From contig NZ_BCYP01000018.1 in NCBI RefSeq assembly GCF_001598255.1, positions 1 through 64,000 on the forward strand: DNA of 64,000 nt. Reading direction: 5' to 3'. Shown here piece after piece: positions 44,236-53,245 of this stretch. Both the position numbers and the translations under genes were made by a program. This stretch comes from Mitsuaria chitosanitabida ATCC BAA-476 = NBRC 102408 (GTDB lineage Bacteria > Pseudomonadota > Gammaproteobacteria > Burkholderiales > Burkholderiaceae_C). The number at the start of each line of letters is the position of its first letter. Position 1 is the first letter of the stretch. The notes under the pieces are model-generated. The model ran no database searches. It was not told the DNA's origin and was given only the letters and a program-made list of their open reading frames with translations.

Positions 44236-45861
44236 ATGACCCTTGCACACCTTCCGGGCCGCGCTGGCCGCGTCCCGGCGCTGACCGCGCTGCTGCTGAG
44301 CCTCGGGCTCGCCGGTTGCGTGAACCTCGCCCCCGACTACGCCCGCCCCGCGCCGGCCGTGCCGCATGCCGGCCTCGCGAGCGCGGCAACACCTGGCCCC
44401 GCCGCGGACGGCGTTGCGGCGACCTCGAGCGCCGCCAGCGCGAGCGGGACCGCGGGGAGCGCCACGACCACCGACCTCGCCTTGCCGGACTGGCGCGCCG
44501 TCTTCCTCGACGATCGGCTGCGCGACACGGTCGCGCTCGCCTTGCGCCAGAACCGTGACCTGCGCATCGCCGCGCTGCAGATCGAGCAGGCCCGCGCCGC
44601 CTTCCGCCAGACGGATGCCCAGCGCCTGCCCACGCTCACTGCCTCGGGCGGCGCGAGCCGCTCCGGCGCGGCCGGCGTGACGACCCAGCAGGTCTCGCTG
44701 CAGCTGGCGCTGTCGAGCTACGAGCTCGACTTCTTCAGCCGCGTCCGCAACCTCAGCGATTCCGCCGCGCAGGCGCTGTTCTCGCGCGAGGAGTCGCGTC
44801 GCGGCACGCAGATCAGCCTGGTCTCGGAGACCGCCGCCGTTTGGCTCACCTGGGCGGCCGATCTGGAACGGCAGCGTCTGGCCCAGGAGACGCTCGCCAG
44901 CCGAGAGCGCAGCCTGGCCCTGACGCGGCGCCGGCATGAGCTGGGCGCCATCTCCGGACTGGTGCTCTCTCAGGCGGAGACCGCCTTGGAGAGCGCGCGC
45001 GCGGACGCCGTCGTCTGGCCGACCACCCTGGAGCAGGACCGCCACGCGCTGGAGCTGCTGCTGGGCACCGCGCTGCCAGCCGCTCTCGAGCCCCGCGCGG
45101 CCGATGCGGCGGGTACCTTGAGCCAGCTCGTCGACCTGCCCGCGGGCGTGCCGTCCTCGGTGCTGCAGCGGCGGCCCGATGTGCTGGCCGCCGAGCATTC
45201 GCTGATCGCGACCCACGCCGACATCGGCGCGGCGCGCGCGGCCCGCTTCCCCAGCATCAGCCTGACGGCCTCGGCCGGCACCGGCAGCCGCGCGTTGTCG
45301 GGGCTGTTCGACGCGGGCTCGGGCAACTGGAGCTTCGGGCCGTCAGTGTCGCTGCCGATCTTCGACGGCGGCTCGCGCGCCGCGGCGCTGCGGCAGGCCG
45401 AGGCCAGCCGCGACATCGCGCTGGCGACCTACGACAAGACCATCCAGACGGCGTTCCGCGAGGTCGCCGACGCGCTGTCCGAGCGCGCCACGCTCGCGGC
45501 CCGGCTGGCCGCGCAGCGGGCGCTGCTCGCGTCCAGCGAGCGCCAGCTGCGGCTGGCCGAGGCGCAGTACCGCGTCGGCAGCACCACCCAGCTGGACTTG
45601 CTGGATGCGCAGCGCTCGCTGCTGGGCGCGCAGCAGTCGCTGATCGCGCTGCGGCTGAGCGAGCAGCTGAACCGCGTGACGCTCTACAAGGTGCTGGGCG
45701 GCGGCTGGCAAGACGTGCCCCCCATGGCACCGGATGCCGCACCGAACGCCTCGCCGAACGCCTTGCCGAACGTCGTGGCGACGCCCGCCGCGGCCGCCGG
45801 AGCGGGGGTGGCCGACAGCGCCGTGCCCCGGCCCACCGGCGCGGCCGGCGCGACGAACTGA
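44236..45861 (+). CDS. Outer-membrane efflux lipoprotein (NodT/OprM family)
   Basis: A 541-residue TolC-like channel with a lipoprotein signal (LLLSLGLAGC, Cys about residue 27). The two coiled-coil-rich OEP domains follow (LRQNRDLRIAALQIEQARAAF and SLPIFDGGSRAAALRQAE). It gives the outer-membrane exit of the tripartite system with the next two genes. The C-terminus has a long Ala/Pro/Asn-rich tail (about residues 495-541), longer than in most relatives. It is 19 bp ahead of macA. Confidence 0.94.
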   Translation: MTLAHLPGRAGRVPALTALLLSLGLAGCVNLAPDYARPAPAVPHAGLASAATPGPAADGVAATSSAASASGTAGSATTTDLALPDWRAVFLDDRLRDTVALALRQNRDLRIAALQIEQARAAFRQTDAQRLPTLTASGGASRSGAAGVTTQQVSLQLALSSYELDFFSRVRNLSDSAAQALFSREESRRGTQISLVSETAAVWLTWAADLERQRLAQETLASRERSLALTRRRHELGAISGLVLSQAETALESARADAVVWPTTLEQDRHALELLLGTALPAALEPRAADAAGTLSQLVDLPAGVPSSVLQRRPDVLAAEHSLIATHADIGAARAARFPSISLTASAGTGSRALSGLFDAGSGNWSFGPSVSLPIFDGGSRAAALRQAEASRDIALATYDKTIQTAFREVADALSERATLAARLAAQRALLASSERQLRLAEAQYRVGSTTQLDLLDAQRSLLGAQQSLIALRLSEQLNRVTLYKVLGGGWQDVPPMAPDAAPNASPNALPNVVATPAAAAGAGVADSAVPRPTGAAGATN

Positions 45862-45880
45862 TCGATTCGAGGGAGATCCG

Positions 45881-47086
45881 ATGAAGAAGTGGTTGAAGCC
45901 CGGCCGGCTGGCGCTGGTCGCGGTGATCGTCATCGCCGCGGTGATCGCGGCGCGGGCGATCTGGTTCCGTCCGCCGCCCCCGCCGCAGGTCACGACCGCG
46001 GCCGTCGAGCGCGGCGACATCGAGGACTCGGTGCTGGCCACCGGCACGATCAACGCCTACAAGCTGGTCAGCGTCGGCGCCCGCGCGACGGGCGAGGTCA
46101 AGCGTCTGGCCGTGGCGCTCGGCGACAAGGTCAAGGAAGGCCAACTGATCGCCGAGATCGACGCCCTCACGCAGCAGAACGCGCTGCGCGACGCGCAGGC
46201 CTCGCTGCGCAGCGCCGAGGCGCTGCTGGCCTCGCGCAAGGCGACGCTGGCGCAGGCGGAGCTCACCGCCAGGCGGCAACGCGCGCTCGAGGCCGCCGAT
46301 GCCGGCGCCCGCGCCGATCTGGAAACGGCGGAAGCCGCGCTCGACACCGCGCGCGCCGACGTCGAGTCGCAGGCCGCGATGGTCGCGCAGTCCCGCATCA
46401 ACGTGGACACGGCGCAGGTCAACCTGGGTTACGCCCGCGTGGTCGCGCCGATGGACGGCACGGTGGTGGCCATCGTCACCGAGCAGGGCCAGACGGTGAA
46501 CGCGGCGCAGACGGCGCCGACCATCATCAAGCTGGCGCGTCTGGACACCATGACCATCAAGGCCAAGATCTCCGAGGCCGACGTGCCGCGCGTGAGGCCC
46601 GGCATGCCGGTGTACTTCGCGCTGCTGGGCTCGCCGGACCACCGCATCGAGGCCTCGCTGCGCGCGGTCGAGCCGGGCGACACCACGCTGGCCGACACCA
46701 CGTCGACCAGCACCAGCAGCTCCTCGACCAGCAGCGGCACCAGCGCGATCTACTACAACGGGATCTTCGACGTGCCCAATCCCGACGGCACGCTGCGTAT
46801 CAACATGACGGCGCAGACGACCATCGTGCTGGCGCGCGCCAAGGGCGTGCTGACGCTGCCGTCGACCGCCCTGGGCAAGAAGGACCCCAAGGGCCTGTAC
46901 ACGGTGCGCGTGCTCGCCGCGGGCGACCGCATCGAGGAGCGCCAGGTCCGCATCGGCATGAACAACCGCGTGCGGGCCGAGGTGCTGGACGGTCTGCGTG
47001 AAGGCGAGCGCGTCGTCACCAGCCAGGCCGCGGCCGGCGCCGCCGCCGCGCAGATGGGCCCGCGTCGCGGTCCGCCTCCGGGCTGA
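45881..47086 (+). CDS. macA: Periplasmic adaptor subunit MacA
   Basis: A 401-residue membrane-fusion protein. One N-terminal anchor helix (ALVAVIVIAAVIAARAIW), then the split biotinyl-lipoyl domain (ATGTINAYKLVSVGARATGEVKRL and PMDGTVVAIVTEQGQTV) around an alpha-hairpin of about 80 residues. A beta-barrel follows, and a Ser/Thr-rich loop (STSTSSSSTSSGTS) seen also in MacA relatives. It links the MacB pump to the outer-membrane channel. It ends 3 bp before macB. Confidence 0.94.
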   Translation: MKKWLKPGRLALVAVIVIAAVIAARAIWFRPPPPPQVTTAAVERGDIEDSVLATGTINAYKLVSVGARATGEVKRLAVALGDKVKEGQLIAEIDALTQQNALRDAQASLRSAEALLASRKATLAQAELTARRQRALEAADAGARADLETAEAALDTARADVESQAAMVAQSRINVDTAQVNLGYARVVAPMDGTVVAIVTEQGQTVNAAQTAPTIIKLARLDTMTIKAKISEADVPRVRPGMPVYFALLGSPDHRIEASLRAVEPGDTTLADTTSTSTSSSSTSSGTSAIYYNGIFDVPNPDGTLRINMTAQTTIVLARAKGVLTLPSTALGKKDPKGLYTVRVLAAGDRIEERQVRIGMNNRVRAEVLDGLREGERVVTSQAAAGAAAAQMGPRRGPPPG

Positions 47087-47089
47087 GCG

Positions 47090-49057
47090 ATGGCGGCATT
47101 GCTCGAACTGCGCGGCCTGGTCCGCGAATTCCCCGCCGGCGAGGGCGTGGTCGCCGTGCTGCGGGACGTCGACCTGACGATCGAGGCGGGCGAGATGGTC
47201 GCGATCATCGGCCCTTCGGGCTCCGGCAAGTCGACGCTGATGAACATCCTGGGCTGCCTGGATCGGCCCACCCGCGGCAGCTACCGCGTGGCCGGCCAGG
47301 AGACCGGCGCGATGGTCCCGGACGAGCTCGCCCGGTTGCGGCGGGAGCACTTCGGCTTCATCTTCCAGCGTTACCAGCTGCTGGGCGACCTGGACGCGGT
47401 CGGCAACGTGGAGATCCCGGCGATCTACGCGGGCTCGCCGGCCGAGCGCCGGCACGAGCGCGCCCGCCGGCTGCTCGGTCGCCTGGGCCTGGCGGAGCGG
47501 CTGCATCACCGGCCGGGCCAGTTGTCGGGGGGGCAGCAGCAGCGCGTCTCGATCGCGCGGGCGCTCATGAACGGCGGCGACGTGATCCTGGCCGACGAGC
47601 CCACCGGCGCGCTCGACCAGGCCAGCGGACGCGAGGTCATGAAGATCCTGGAGGAGCTGCATGCCGACGGCCACACCATCATCCTGGTGACCCACGACGC
47701 GCAGGTCGCGGCGCATGCGCAGCGGGTGATCGAGATCAGCGACGGCCGCATCGTGGCGGACCGCCGGCGGCCCGACGCGACGGCTCCCGCCGTGCTGGCC
47801 AAGCCCGAGACGGCGCCGCGGGGCACGGGCTGGCTGTCGGCGTGGGCGGCGGTGCTCGGCCGCGTCGCCGAGGCCACGCACATGGCGCTGCGCGCGATGG
47901 CGGCCCACCGGTTGCGGACGCTGCTGACCATGCTGGGCATCATCATCGGCATCGCCTCGGTGGTGTCGGTGGTGGGGCTGGGGCAGGGCACGCGCGAGAA
48001 GGTGCTGGCCGACATCAGCGCCATGGGCACCAACACCATCGACATCATGCCGGGCGAGGGCTTCGGCGACCGCCGAGCGGCGGCGGTGCGCACCTTGCGG
48101 GCGGCGGATGCGACAGCCCTGTCGCAGCTGGAGTACGTCGACAGCGTGACGCCGTCCGTCAGCGTCAGCGCGGGGCTGCGCTACCGCAACGTGGACGTCA
48201 GCGCGTCCATCACCGGCGTGGGCGAGCAGTTCTTCCGCGTGCGTGGCTATGACTTCGCGCAGGGGCAGGCCTTCAACGCGGAGTCGGTGCGGCTGCAGGA
48301 GCAGGTCGCGGTGATCGACGACAACGCGCGCAAGACGCTGTTCCCCAACGGGGAACCGGCCTTGGGCGAGGTGATCCTGCTGGGCACGGTGCCGGTGCGC
48401 ATCGTCGGCGTGACGGCCAGGAAGGAGAGCGCCTTCGGCAACGACGAGTCCAACAGCATCTGGCTGCCCTACACGACGGCGATGAGCCGGCTCACCGGGC
48501 AGGACTATCTGGCGCGGGTGACGGTGCGGGTCAGCGACGCGGTGCCCAACGCCGCGGCGGAGGAGGGTGTGCGCGCGCTGCTGACGCACCGCCACGGCAA
48601 GACCGACTTCTTCATGATGAACACCGACAGCATCCGCAAGACGGTGGAGCAGACCACGGCGACGATCACGCTGCTGATCTCGTCGATCGCGCTGATCTCG
48701 CTGGTGGTGGGCGGCATCGGGGTGATGAACATCATGCTGGTGTCGGTGACCGAGCGCACCGGCGAGATCGGCGTGCGCATGGCCGTGGGCGCGCGGCAAG
48801 GGGACATCCTGCGGCAGTTCCTGATCGAGGCCGTGCTGGTCTGCCTGATCGGCGGCGGCCTGGGCGTGGCGCTGGCCGTGGGCGCGAGCCTGCTGGTCGA
48901 CCACCTGGCGGCGGGCACGGGTTTCCGGATGGCGATCTCGACCACGGCGATCGCGGGCGCGTTCTGCGTCTCGTCGCTGATCGGGGTGATCTTCGGCTTC
49001 CTGCCGGCGCGCAACGCGGCGCGGCTGGATCCGGTGGAGGCGCTGGCGCGGCCTTGA
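47090..49057 (+). CDS. macB: Macrolide/lipopeptide-type ABC exporter MacB
   Basis: A 655-residue fusion of an N-terminal ATPase and a C-terminal MacB/FtsX-type permease. ATPase motifs: Walker [10 protein letters not shown] (residues 43-51), signature LSGGQQQR near 146 and Walker [12 protein letters not shown] near 168. The permease has one helix at about 275, a periplasmic MacB_PCD domain, and three C-terminal helices. It drives export of peptides, antibiotics or siderophores through the MacA/outer-membrane channel encoded upstream. Substrate not inferable. Confidence 0.95.
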   Translation: MAALLELRGLVREFPAGEGVVAVLRDVDLTIEAGEMVAIIGPSGSGKSTLMNILGCLDRPTRGSYRVAGQETGAMVPDELARLRREHFGFIFQRYQLLGDLDAVGNVEIPAIYAGSPAERRHERARRLLGRLGLAERLHHRPGQLSGGQQQRVSIARALMNGGDVILADEPTGALDQASGREVMKILEELHADGHTIILVTHDAQVAAHAQRVIEISDGRIVADRRRPDATAPAVLAKPETAPRGTGWLSAWAAVLGRVAEATHMALRAMAAHRLRTLLTMLGIIIGIASVVSVVGLGQGTREKVLADISAMGTNTIDIMPGEGFGDRRAAAVRTLRAADATALSQLEYVDSVTPSVSVSAGLRYRNVDVSASITGVGEQFFRVRGYDFAQGQAFNAESVRLQEQVAVIDDNARKTLFPNGEPALGEVILLGTVPVRIVGVTARKESAFGNDESNSIWLPYTTAMSRLTGQDYLARVTVRVSDAVPNAAAEEGVRALLTHRHGKTDFFMMNTDSIRKTVEQTTATITLLISSIALISLVVGGIGVMNIMLVSVTERTGEIGVRMAVGARQGDILRQFLIEAVLVCLIGGGLGVALAVGASLLVDHLAAGTGFRMAISTTAIAGAFCVSSLIGVIFGFLPARNAARLDPVEALARP

Positions 49058-49322
49058 CGCGGCGCCCGGCCCGGAGCGACGCGCAGCGGTGCGCCCCGGC
49101 CGGTGTCGACGCGGCCTCCCGCGCGAGTCGGGGTCAGGTCTTGCAACGGACCACTGTCGTCGGGGGGGCGTGGCGTGGCCGGCGCCGCCGATCCGGTTCC
49201 CCGGGCCGTCGCGCGGCCCTGCAGTTCGTCATCCCCCGGGCGCAGTTCGTCGGACCCCGGGGGCGACGGGCACGGCGGCCCCTAGACTCCGCACCCATCC
49301 GAAACCAACGAGGGAGTCCCCC

Positions 49323-49520
49323 ATGACCGTCCGCACCGCCGCCCTGATGCTGGCCATCGCCGCCACCGCCCTGTCCACCGGCTGCGTCATCGCCCCGAAC
49401 TCGAGCGAGGGCAACGCCCAGCGCGCCGAGGACGTGCGCAAGATGAGCGAGCAGGCCACCGCGACCTGCGGCGCCGGCTACGTCAAGGAAGTGAACGCCA
49501 AGAGCTTCACCTGCAAGTGA
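49323..49520 (+). CDS. Small lipoprotein
   Basis: A 65-residue lipoprotein with signal and lipobox (LMLAIAATALSTGC, Cys about residue 21), then a charged helix with KMSEQATATCGAGYVKEVNAKSFTCK, holding two Cys that may form a disulfide. The family is not recognised. The start at 49323 follows GGGAGT. A 14-bp tandem repeat and a dispersed palindrome lie right behind it; the 265 bp before it contain no recognisable gene. Confidence 0.75.
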   Translation: MTVRTAALMLAIAATALSTGCVIAPNSSEGNAQRAEDVRKMSEQATATCGAGYVKEVNAKSFTCK

Positions 49521-49528
49521 GCGAGCGC

Positions 49529-49602
49529 CGCTGAGCCCGACCCGCTGAGCCCCGCTCGCTGAGCCCCGCTCGCCGAGCTCGGCCCGCTGAGCTCGCCCGC
49601 TG
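49529..49602. repeat. 14-bp tandem repeat
   Basis: Five units of about CGCTGAGCCCCGCT (the first four 14 bp, the last 13 bp; two are identical) follow the lipoprotein stop codon. It is non-coding as far as I can see. Confidence 0.7.
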
Positions 49603-49647
49603 GACCTGGCCCCCTCGGCCCGACCTGGCCCGCCCGGTCCGAATGCC

Positions 49648-49671
49648 CCCTCTCCCGCTTGCGGGAGAGGG
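49648..49671. repeat. Dispersed palindromic repeat, copy D
   Basis: CCCTCTCCCGC-TT-GCGGGAGAGGG with the right-hand flank GCTGGGGTGAGGGTCTTCGG. It matches copies B and C, 27 kb away, nearly base for base. Confidence 0.87.
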
Positions 49672-49759
49672 CTGGGGTGAGGGTCTTCGGACCCGCCCCG
49701 ACAAAGGCATCGACCTTGCGCGATCATCGCGACTCGTCCATCGAGTCAGGATCCATGCC

Positions 49760-50812
49760 ATGTCGACCGCCGCTCCCTTCGCCCCCTTCTTTCTCGGCAC
49801 GAAGCTGCCGCTGATCCAGGCACCGATGGCCGGCGTGCAAGGCGCGCGCTTGGCCGTCGCGGTCAGCGAGGCCGGCGGCCTGGGCTCCCTGCCGGCGGCG
49901 ATGCTCTCGCCGGACCAGCTCCGCGCCGAGCTGCGGACCCTGCGCGACGGCACGCGCCATCCCTTCAACGTCAACTTCTTCGCCCACACCCCGCCGGTGC
50001 CCGACGAGGCCCGCGAGGCGCGTTGGCGTGACCGCCTCGGTCCCTACTACGCCGAGTTCGGCATCGACCCGTCCCAGATCAAGCCCGGTCCCGGCCGCGC
50101 CCCGTTCTCGCCCGAGATCGCCGACCTGGTCGAGCCCTTCAAGCCCCCCGTGGTGAGCTTCCATTTCGGCCTGCCGCCCGCGGACCTGATCGCCCGCGTC
50201 AAGGGCTGGGGCAGCAAGGTGCTGGGCAACGCGACCACGGTCGACGAGGCGCTCTGGCTGGAGCAGCACGGGGCGGACGCGATCATCGCGCAGGGTTGGG
50301 AAGCGGGCGGCCATCGCGGCCACTTCCTCAGCCACGACCTGACGCGCCAGCCGGGCACCTTCGCGCTGCTGCCGCAGATCGTGCGCGCGGTGAGGGTGCC
50401 GGTGATCGCGGCGGGCGGCATCGCCGATGTCCGCGGCATCCGGGCGGCGCTGGCGCTGGGCGCGTCAGCGGTGCAGCTGGGCACCGCCTTCCTGTTGGCG
50501 GAGGAAGCCACCACCAGCGCCCATCATCGTGCGGCGTTGCGCGAGCCGGCGGGTCGGCACACGGCGGTGACCAACCTCTTCACCGGTCGTCCAGCGCGCG
50601 GCATCGTCAACCGCTTCATGCGCGAGGTCGGTCCGCTGAGCGAGGACGCGCCCGAGTTTCCGCTCGCGACCGCCGGTCTCGCGCCGTTGCGCGCGAAAGT
50701 CGAATCGCAGGGCAGCGGCGAGTTCTCGTCGATGTGGGCGGGCCAGAACTTCTCGGCCGTGCGCGAGGCGCCTGCCGCGACCATCGTCGCCGAGCTGTCG
50801 GCGGCCTTCTGA
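49760..50812 (+). CDS. NAD(P)H-dependent flavin oxidoreductase / nitronate monooxygenase family
   Basis: A 350-residue TIM-barrel FMN enzyme of the nitronate monooxygenase family. It shows LPLIQAPMAGVQGARLAVAVSEAGGLGSL (FMN-binding start), AIIAQGWEAGGHRGHF (phosphate-binding and His) and AAGGIADVRGIRAALALGASAVQLGTAFL. It oxidises alkyl nitronates or acts as an NADH-dependent flavin reductase. The start at 49760 is chosen because the family motif begins soon after; the frame is open further upstream through the palindromic repeat. Confidence 0.92.
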   Translation: MSTAAPFAPFFLGTKLPLIQAPMAGVQGARLAVAVSEAGGLGSLPAAMLSPDQLRAELRTLRDGTRHPFNVNFFAHTPPVPDEAREARWRDRLGPYYAEFGIDPSQIKPGPGRAPFSPEIADLVEPFKPPVVSFHFGLPPADLIARVKGWGSKVLGNATTVDEALWLEQHGADAIIAQGWEAGGHRGHFLSHDLTRQPGTFALLPQIVRAVRVPVIAAGGIADVRGIRAALALGASAVQLGTAFLLAEEATTSAHHRAALREPAGRHTAVTNLFTGRPARGIVNRFMREVGPLSEDAPEFPLATAGLAPLRAKVESQGSGEFSSMWAGQNFSAVREAPAATIVAELSAAF

Positions 50813-50893
50813 TCCGCGTGTGAGCGACGGTCGAGCCCCGCGAGCAGGCACATCGGCCTGAGCGCGCGCGGCTGGCGCGAGCGGGGGATGGGA

Positions 50894-51871
50894 TCAGGGC
50901 AGCGCGGCGCCGCGTGCCGCTTCGTACAGCGCGTACCACTCCGGTCGGCTGAGCGTCACGCGCAGCGCGTCGCCGCAGGCGCGGATGCGCGCCGGGTTGG
51001 CGCTGCCGATCACGGGCTGGATGCGGGCCGGGTGCTTCATCAGCCAGGCCAGCAGGATGCCCTCGGTGCTCACGCCATGCTGCTGCGCCAGCTGCCGCAC
51101 GAGCACGCGGCCCGCCTCGTCGGCGGGGTCCTGCGCGGTCTCGCCGCTGAAGCGGCCGCGGGCCAGCGCGGCCCAGGCCTGCAGCTGGATGCCGTGCTGC
51201 TGGCAGTGCTCCAGCGTGCCGGCCCAGGCGAGCGCCCCGGGACGCGCGCCGGCCTGGCGATCGTTGAAGCAGGTGCCGGCGTCGATCGGCTCCAGATGAC
51301 CCAGGCCCAGCTCGAGCTGGTTCACCACCAGCGGCTGGTCCAGCGCGCGGCCCAGCCAGGCCATCTGGCCCGCGTTCATGTTGGACACGCCCAGGTGAGC
51401 GACCTTGCCCGCGGCGCGCAGGCGCTGGAAGGCCTCGGCGATCTCGTCCGGTTGCATCAGCGGATCGGGGCGGTGCAGCAGCAGGATGTCCAGCTTCTCG
51501 GTGCCGAGCCGGCGCAGGCTGGCCTCGACCGCCTGGACGATGTAGCCGCCGGACAGGTCGTAGCGCTTGCCGCCCTCGTCGTCGGCGAAGCGGATGCCGC
51601 ACTTGCTCTGCAGCACGATGCGGTCGCGCAGCGAGGGCATGCGGCGGAACAGCGCGCCGAAGACCGACTCGGCCTTGCCGAAGGTGTAGATGTCCGCGTG
51701 GTCGAAGAGCGTGACGCCGATCTCGAGCGCCGCCTCGGTGGCGGCCTGCGCGTGGTCGACGTCGGCCTCGGTCCACGGGTTGTGGTCCCAATGACCGCCC
51801 AGGCCCATGCAGCCGTAGGCGAGTGGGCTGGTGGTCGGGAGGTGCTGCTGCAGCGGAAGGGCGTGGCTCAT
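50894..51871 (-). CDS. Aldo/keto reductase (YdhF-like)
   Basis: A 325-residue AKR. It has the catalytic Asp-Tyr-Lys-His set in FDHADIYTFGKAE, LQSKCGIR and LLLHRPDPLM, a cofactor-binding GSANPARIRACG near the end, and LGVSNMNAGQM in the barrel. It is closest to the E. coli YdhF group. NADPH-linked carbonyl reduction is expected; the substrate is unknown. Stands alone, convergent with the flavin oxidoreductase. Confidence 0.92.
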   Translation of the reverse strand: MSHALPLQQHLPTTSPLAYGCMGLGGHWDHNPWTEADVDHAQAATEAALEIGVTLFDHADIYTFGKAESVFGALFRRMPSLRDRIVLQSKCGIRFADDEGGKRYDLSGGYIVQAVEASLRRLGTEKLDILLLHRPDPLMQPDEIAEAFQRLRAAGKVAHLGVSNMNAGQMAWLGRALDQPLVVNQLELGLGHLEPIDAGTCFNDRQAGARPGALAWAGTLEHCQQHGIQLQAWAALARGRFSGETAQDPADEAGRVLVRQLAQQHGVSTEGILLAWLMKHPARIQPVIGSANPARIRACGDALRVTLSRPEWYALYEAARGAALP

Positions 51872-52061
51872 GGCGGGACCTGCGGAGGGAGCTGGGAATG
51901 AGGAACGCGCCCTTGCGGGCGCGTGGGAGCTCGCGCTCGCCGAGCGCGAGGAGCGGCATTGTGACGTGGCAGGTGGGCGGTGTGTTTCAAGGTGGTTTCA
52001 TCCGCGGCGCGTGACCGCCGTGTGCCGCCGCGGCGGACGACGCCCAGGGGCGTGCGTGGCG

Positions 52062-53117
52062 TCAGCGGCCGCCGGGGAGCACGTCGACCCGCCAGGCGTT
52101 GCCTGCACGTGAGACTTCCAGCCGCGTGTCGAAGCGCAGGTCGAGGAAGCGTTCGATGACCGCGAAGTTGGTGCGGCTGTGCTCGGTCAGCTCGGTGCAG
52201 GTGTAGGCCGCCGGACGACCGGAGCCGGCCACCGCCAGCGCGAGCGGCAGCGCCAGTTGATCCGCCAGGTGCGGACCGACCGCGCCGGCCGAGGCTTCAT
52301 AGGCGCGCATCTCGTTCACCGCGGTGCGCGCCACTTCCTCGGACGACACGCCCCGCTCGCCGAAGGCGATGAAGACCTCGGCCACCTGCGCATGGACCAA
52401 GGTCAGCATCAACGCGTTGGCAGGGCCCTCGTTCTGACGGGCCTGTCCCAGACGCAACTGCGACTCGGCCCAGCCGGTGAGCTGCGCGACGGTCTCGAGC
52501 TCGCGCTCGGCCACGCCGCGCGGCAGCGCCGGCGCGAGCGCCTCCGCATAGGCCTCCACCGCCGCGCCGCGCTCCAGCAGCTCGAACGGGTCGAGCCCCT
52601 CGATCGCGGGCGTGATGATGGCCTCGAGCTCACCGCCCCCGGCGGGGAAGAAGCCGTGCCGGCGCAGTGTCAGGTCCAGGCCGACGCCCGCGCGCCGCAG
52701 CAGCGGCGCGAAGCTGCGCTCCAGGAAATGGAAGGGCGGCGCCATCGGGTTGTGGGTGCCGCCCGACAGCTGCAGGCGGCTGGGCGCGTCGGCCAGCATC
52801 AGCGCGGGCAGCACGGTCTGCAGCACCAGCGTGCAGCTGCCGGCGGTGCCGACCGCGAAGCGATAGTCGCCCGCATGCACCTGGCCCGGCCGGAACTCCA
52901 GCGTCCGCGATCCCAGCTCCGCGCCGATCACCGTCGCGCCGCAGACCTCCTGCGCGGCCAGCACGCAGGTCAGGTGCTGACGCATCAGCCCGGGCTTGGG
53001 GCGCCTGGCGCGGATATCGACGATGCGCAGCGGCACGCCGGTGCACATCGACAAGGCCAGCGCCGTGCGCAGGATCTGCCCGCCGCCTTCGCCTTGCGAG
53101 CCGTCCAGTTCGATCAT
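52062..53117 (-). CDS. rtcA: RNA 3'-terminal phosphate cyclase
   Basis: A 351-residue cyclase with the RtcA hallmarks: DGSQGEGGGQILRTALALS at the N-terminus, RARRPKPGLMRQHL, SGGTHNP, and near the end TELTEHSRTNFAVIERFL, whose His is the likely AMP-accepting residue. It turns RNA 3'-phosphates into 2',3'-cyclic phosphates with ATP, giving substrates for RtcB. The ATG at 53117 follows AGGGAG; in-frame ATGs at 53135 and 53144 lie upstream with poorer sites. It is the last gene of the rsr-rtcB operon, with a HEAT-like gene inserted ahead of it. Confidence 0.95.
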   Translation of the reverse strand: MIELDGSQGEGGGQILRTALALSMCTGVPLRIVDIRARRPKPGLMRQHLTCVLAAQEVCGATVIGAELGSRTLEFRPGQVHAGDYRFAVGTAGSCTLVLQTVLPALMLADAPSRLQLSGGTHNPMAPPFHFLERSFAPLLRRAGVGLDLTLRRHGFFPAGGGELEAIITPAIEGLDPFELLERGAAVEAYAEALAPALPRGVAERELETVAQLTGWAESQLRLGQARQNEGPANALMLTLVHAQVAEVFIAFGERGVSSEEVARTAVNEMRAYEASAGAVGPHLADQLALPLALAVAGSGRPAAYTCTELTEHSRTNFAVIERFLDLRFDTRLEVSRAGNAWRVDVLPGGR

Positions 53118-53245
53118 GTTCTCCCTCGTGTTCATCTCATTCATGGCGCCGCCGCGCGACATCGGCCGCGGGCGAGCGCCTCTCCTTGTTGTCCATTTCC
53201 TGTGCCTGTCGAGCCCGTCGTGCCGGGGCACGGCGCGACGGACGT

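Noticed and set aside
45257-48904. A 1215-codon open frame on the minus strand opposite the efflux operon.
   Set aside because: Antisense shadow of macA and macB; the composition is that of reversed high-GC codons and no domain is visible.
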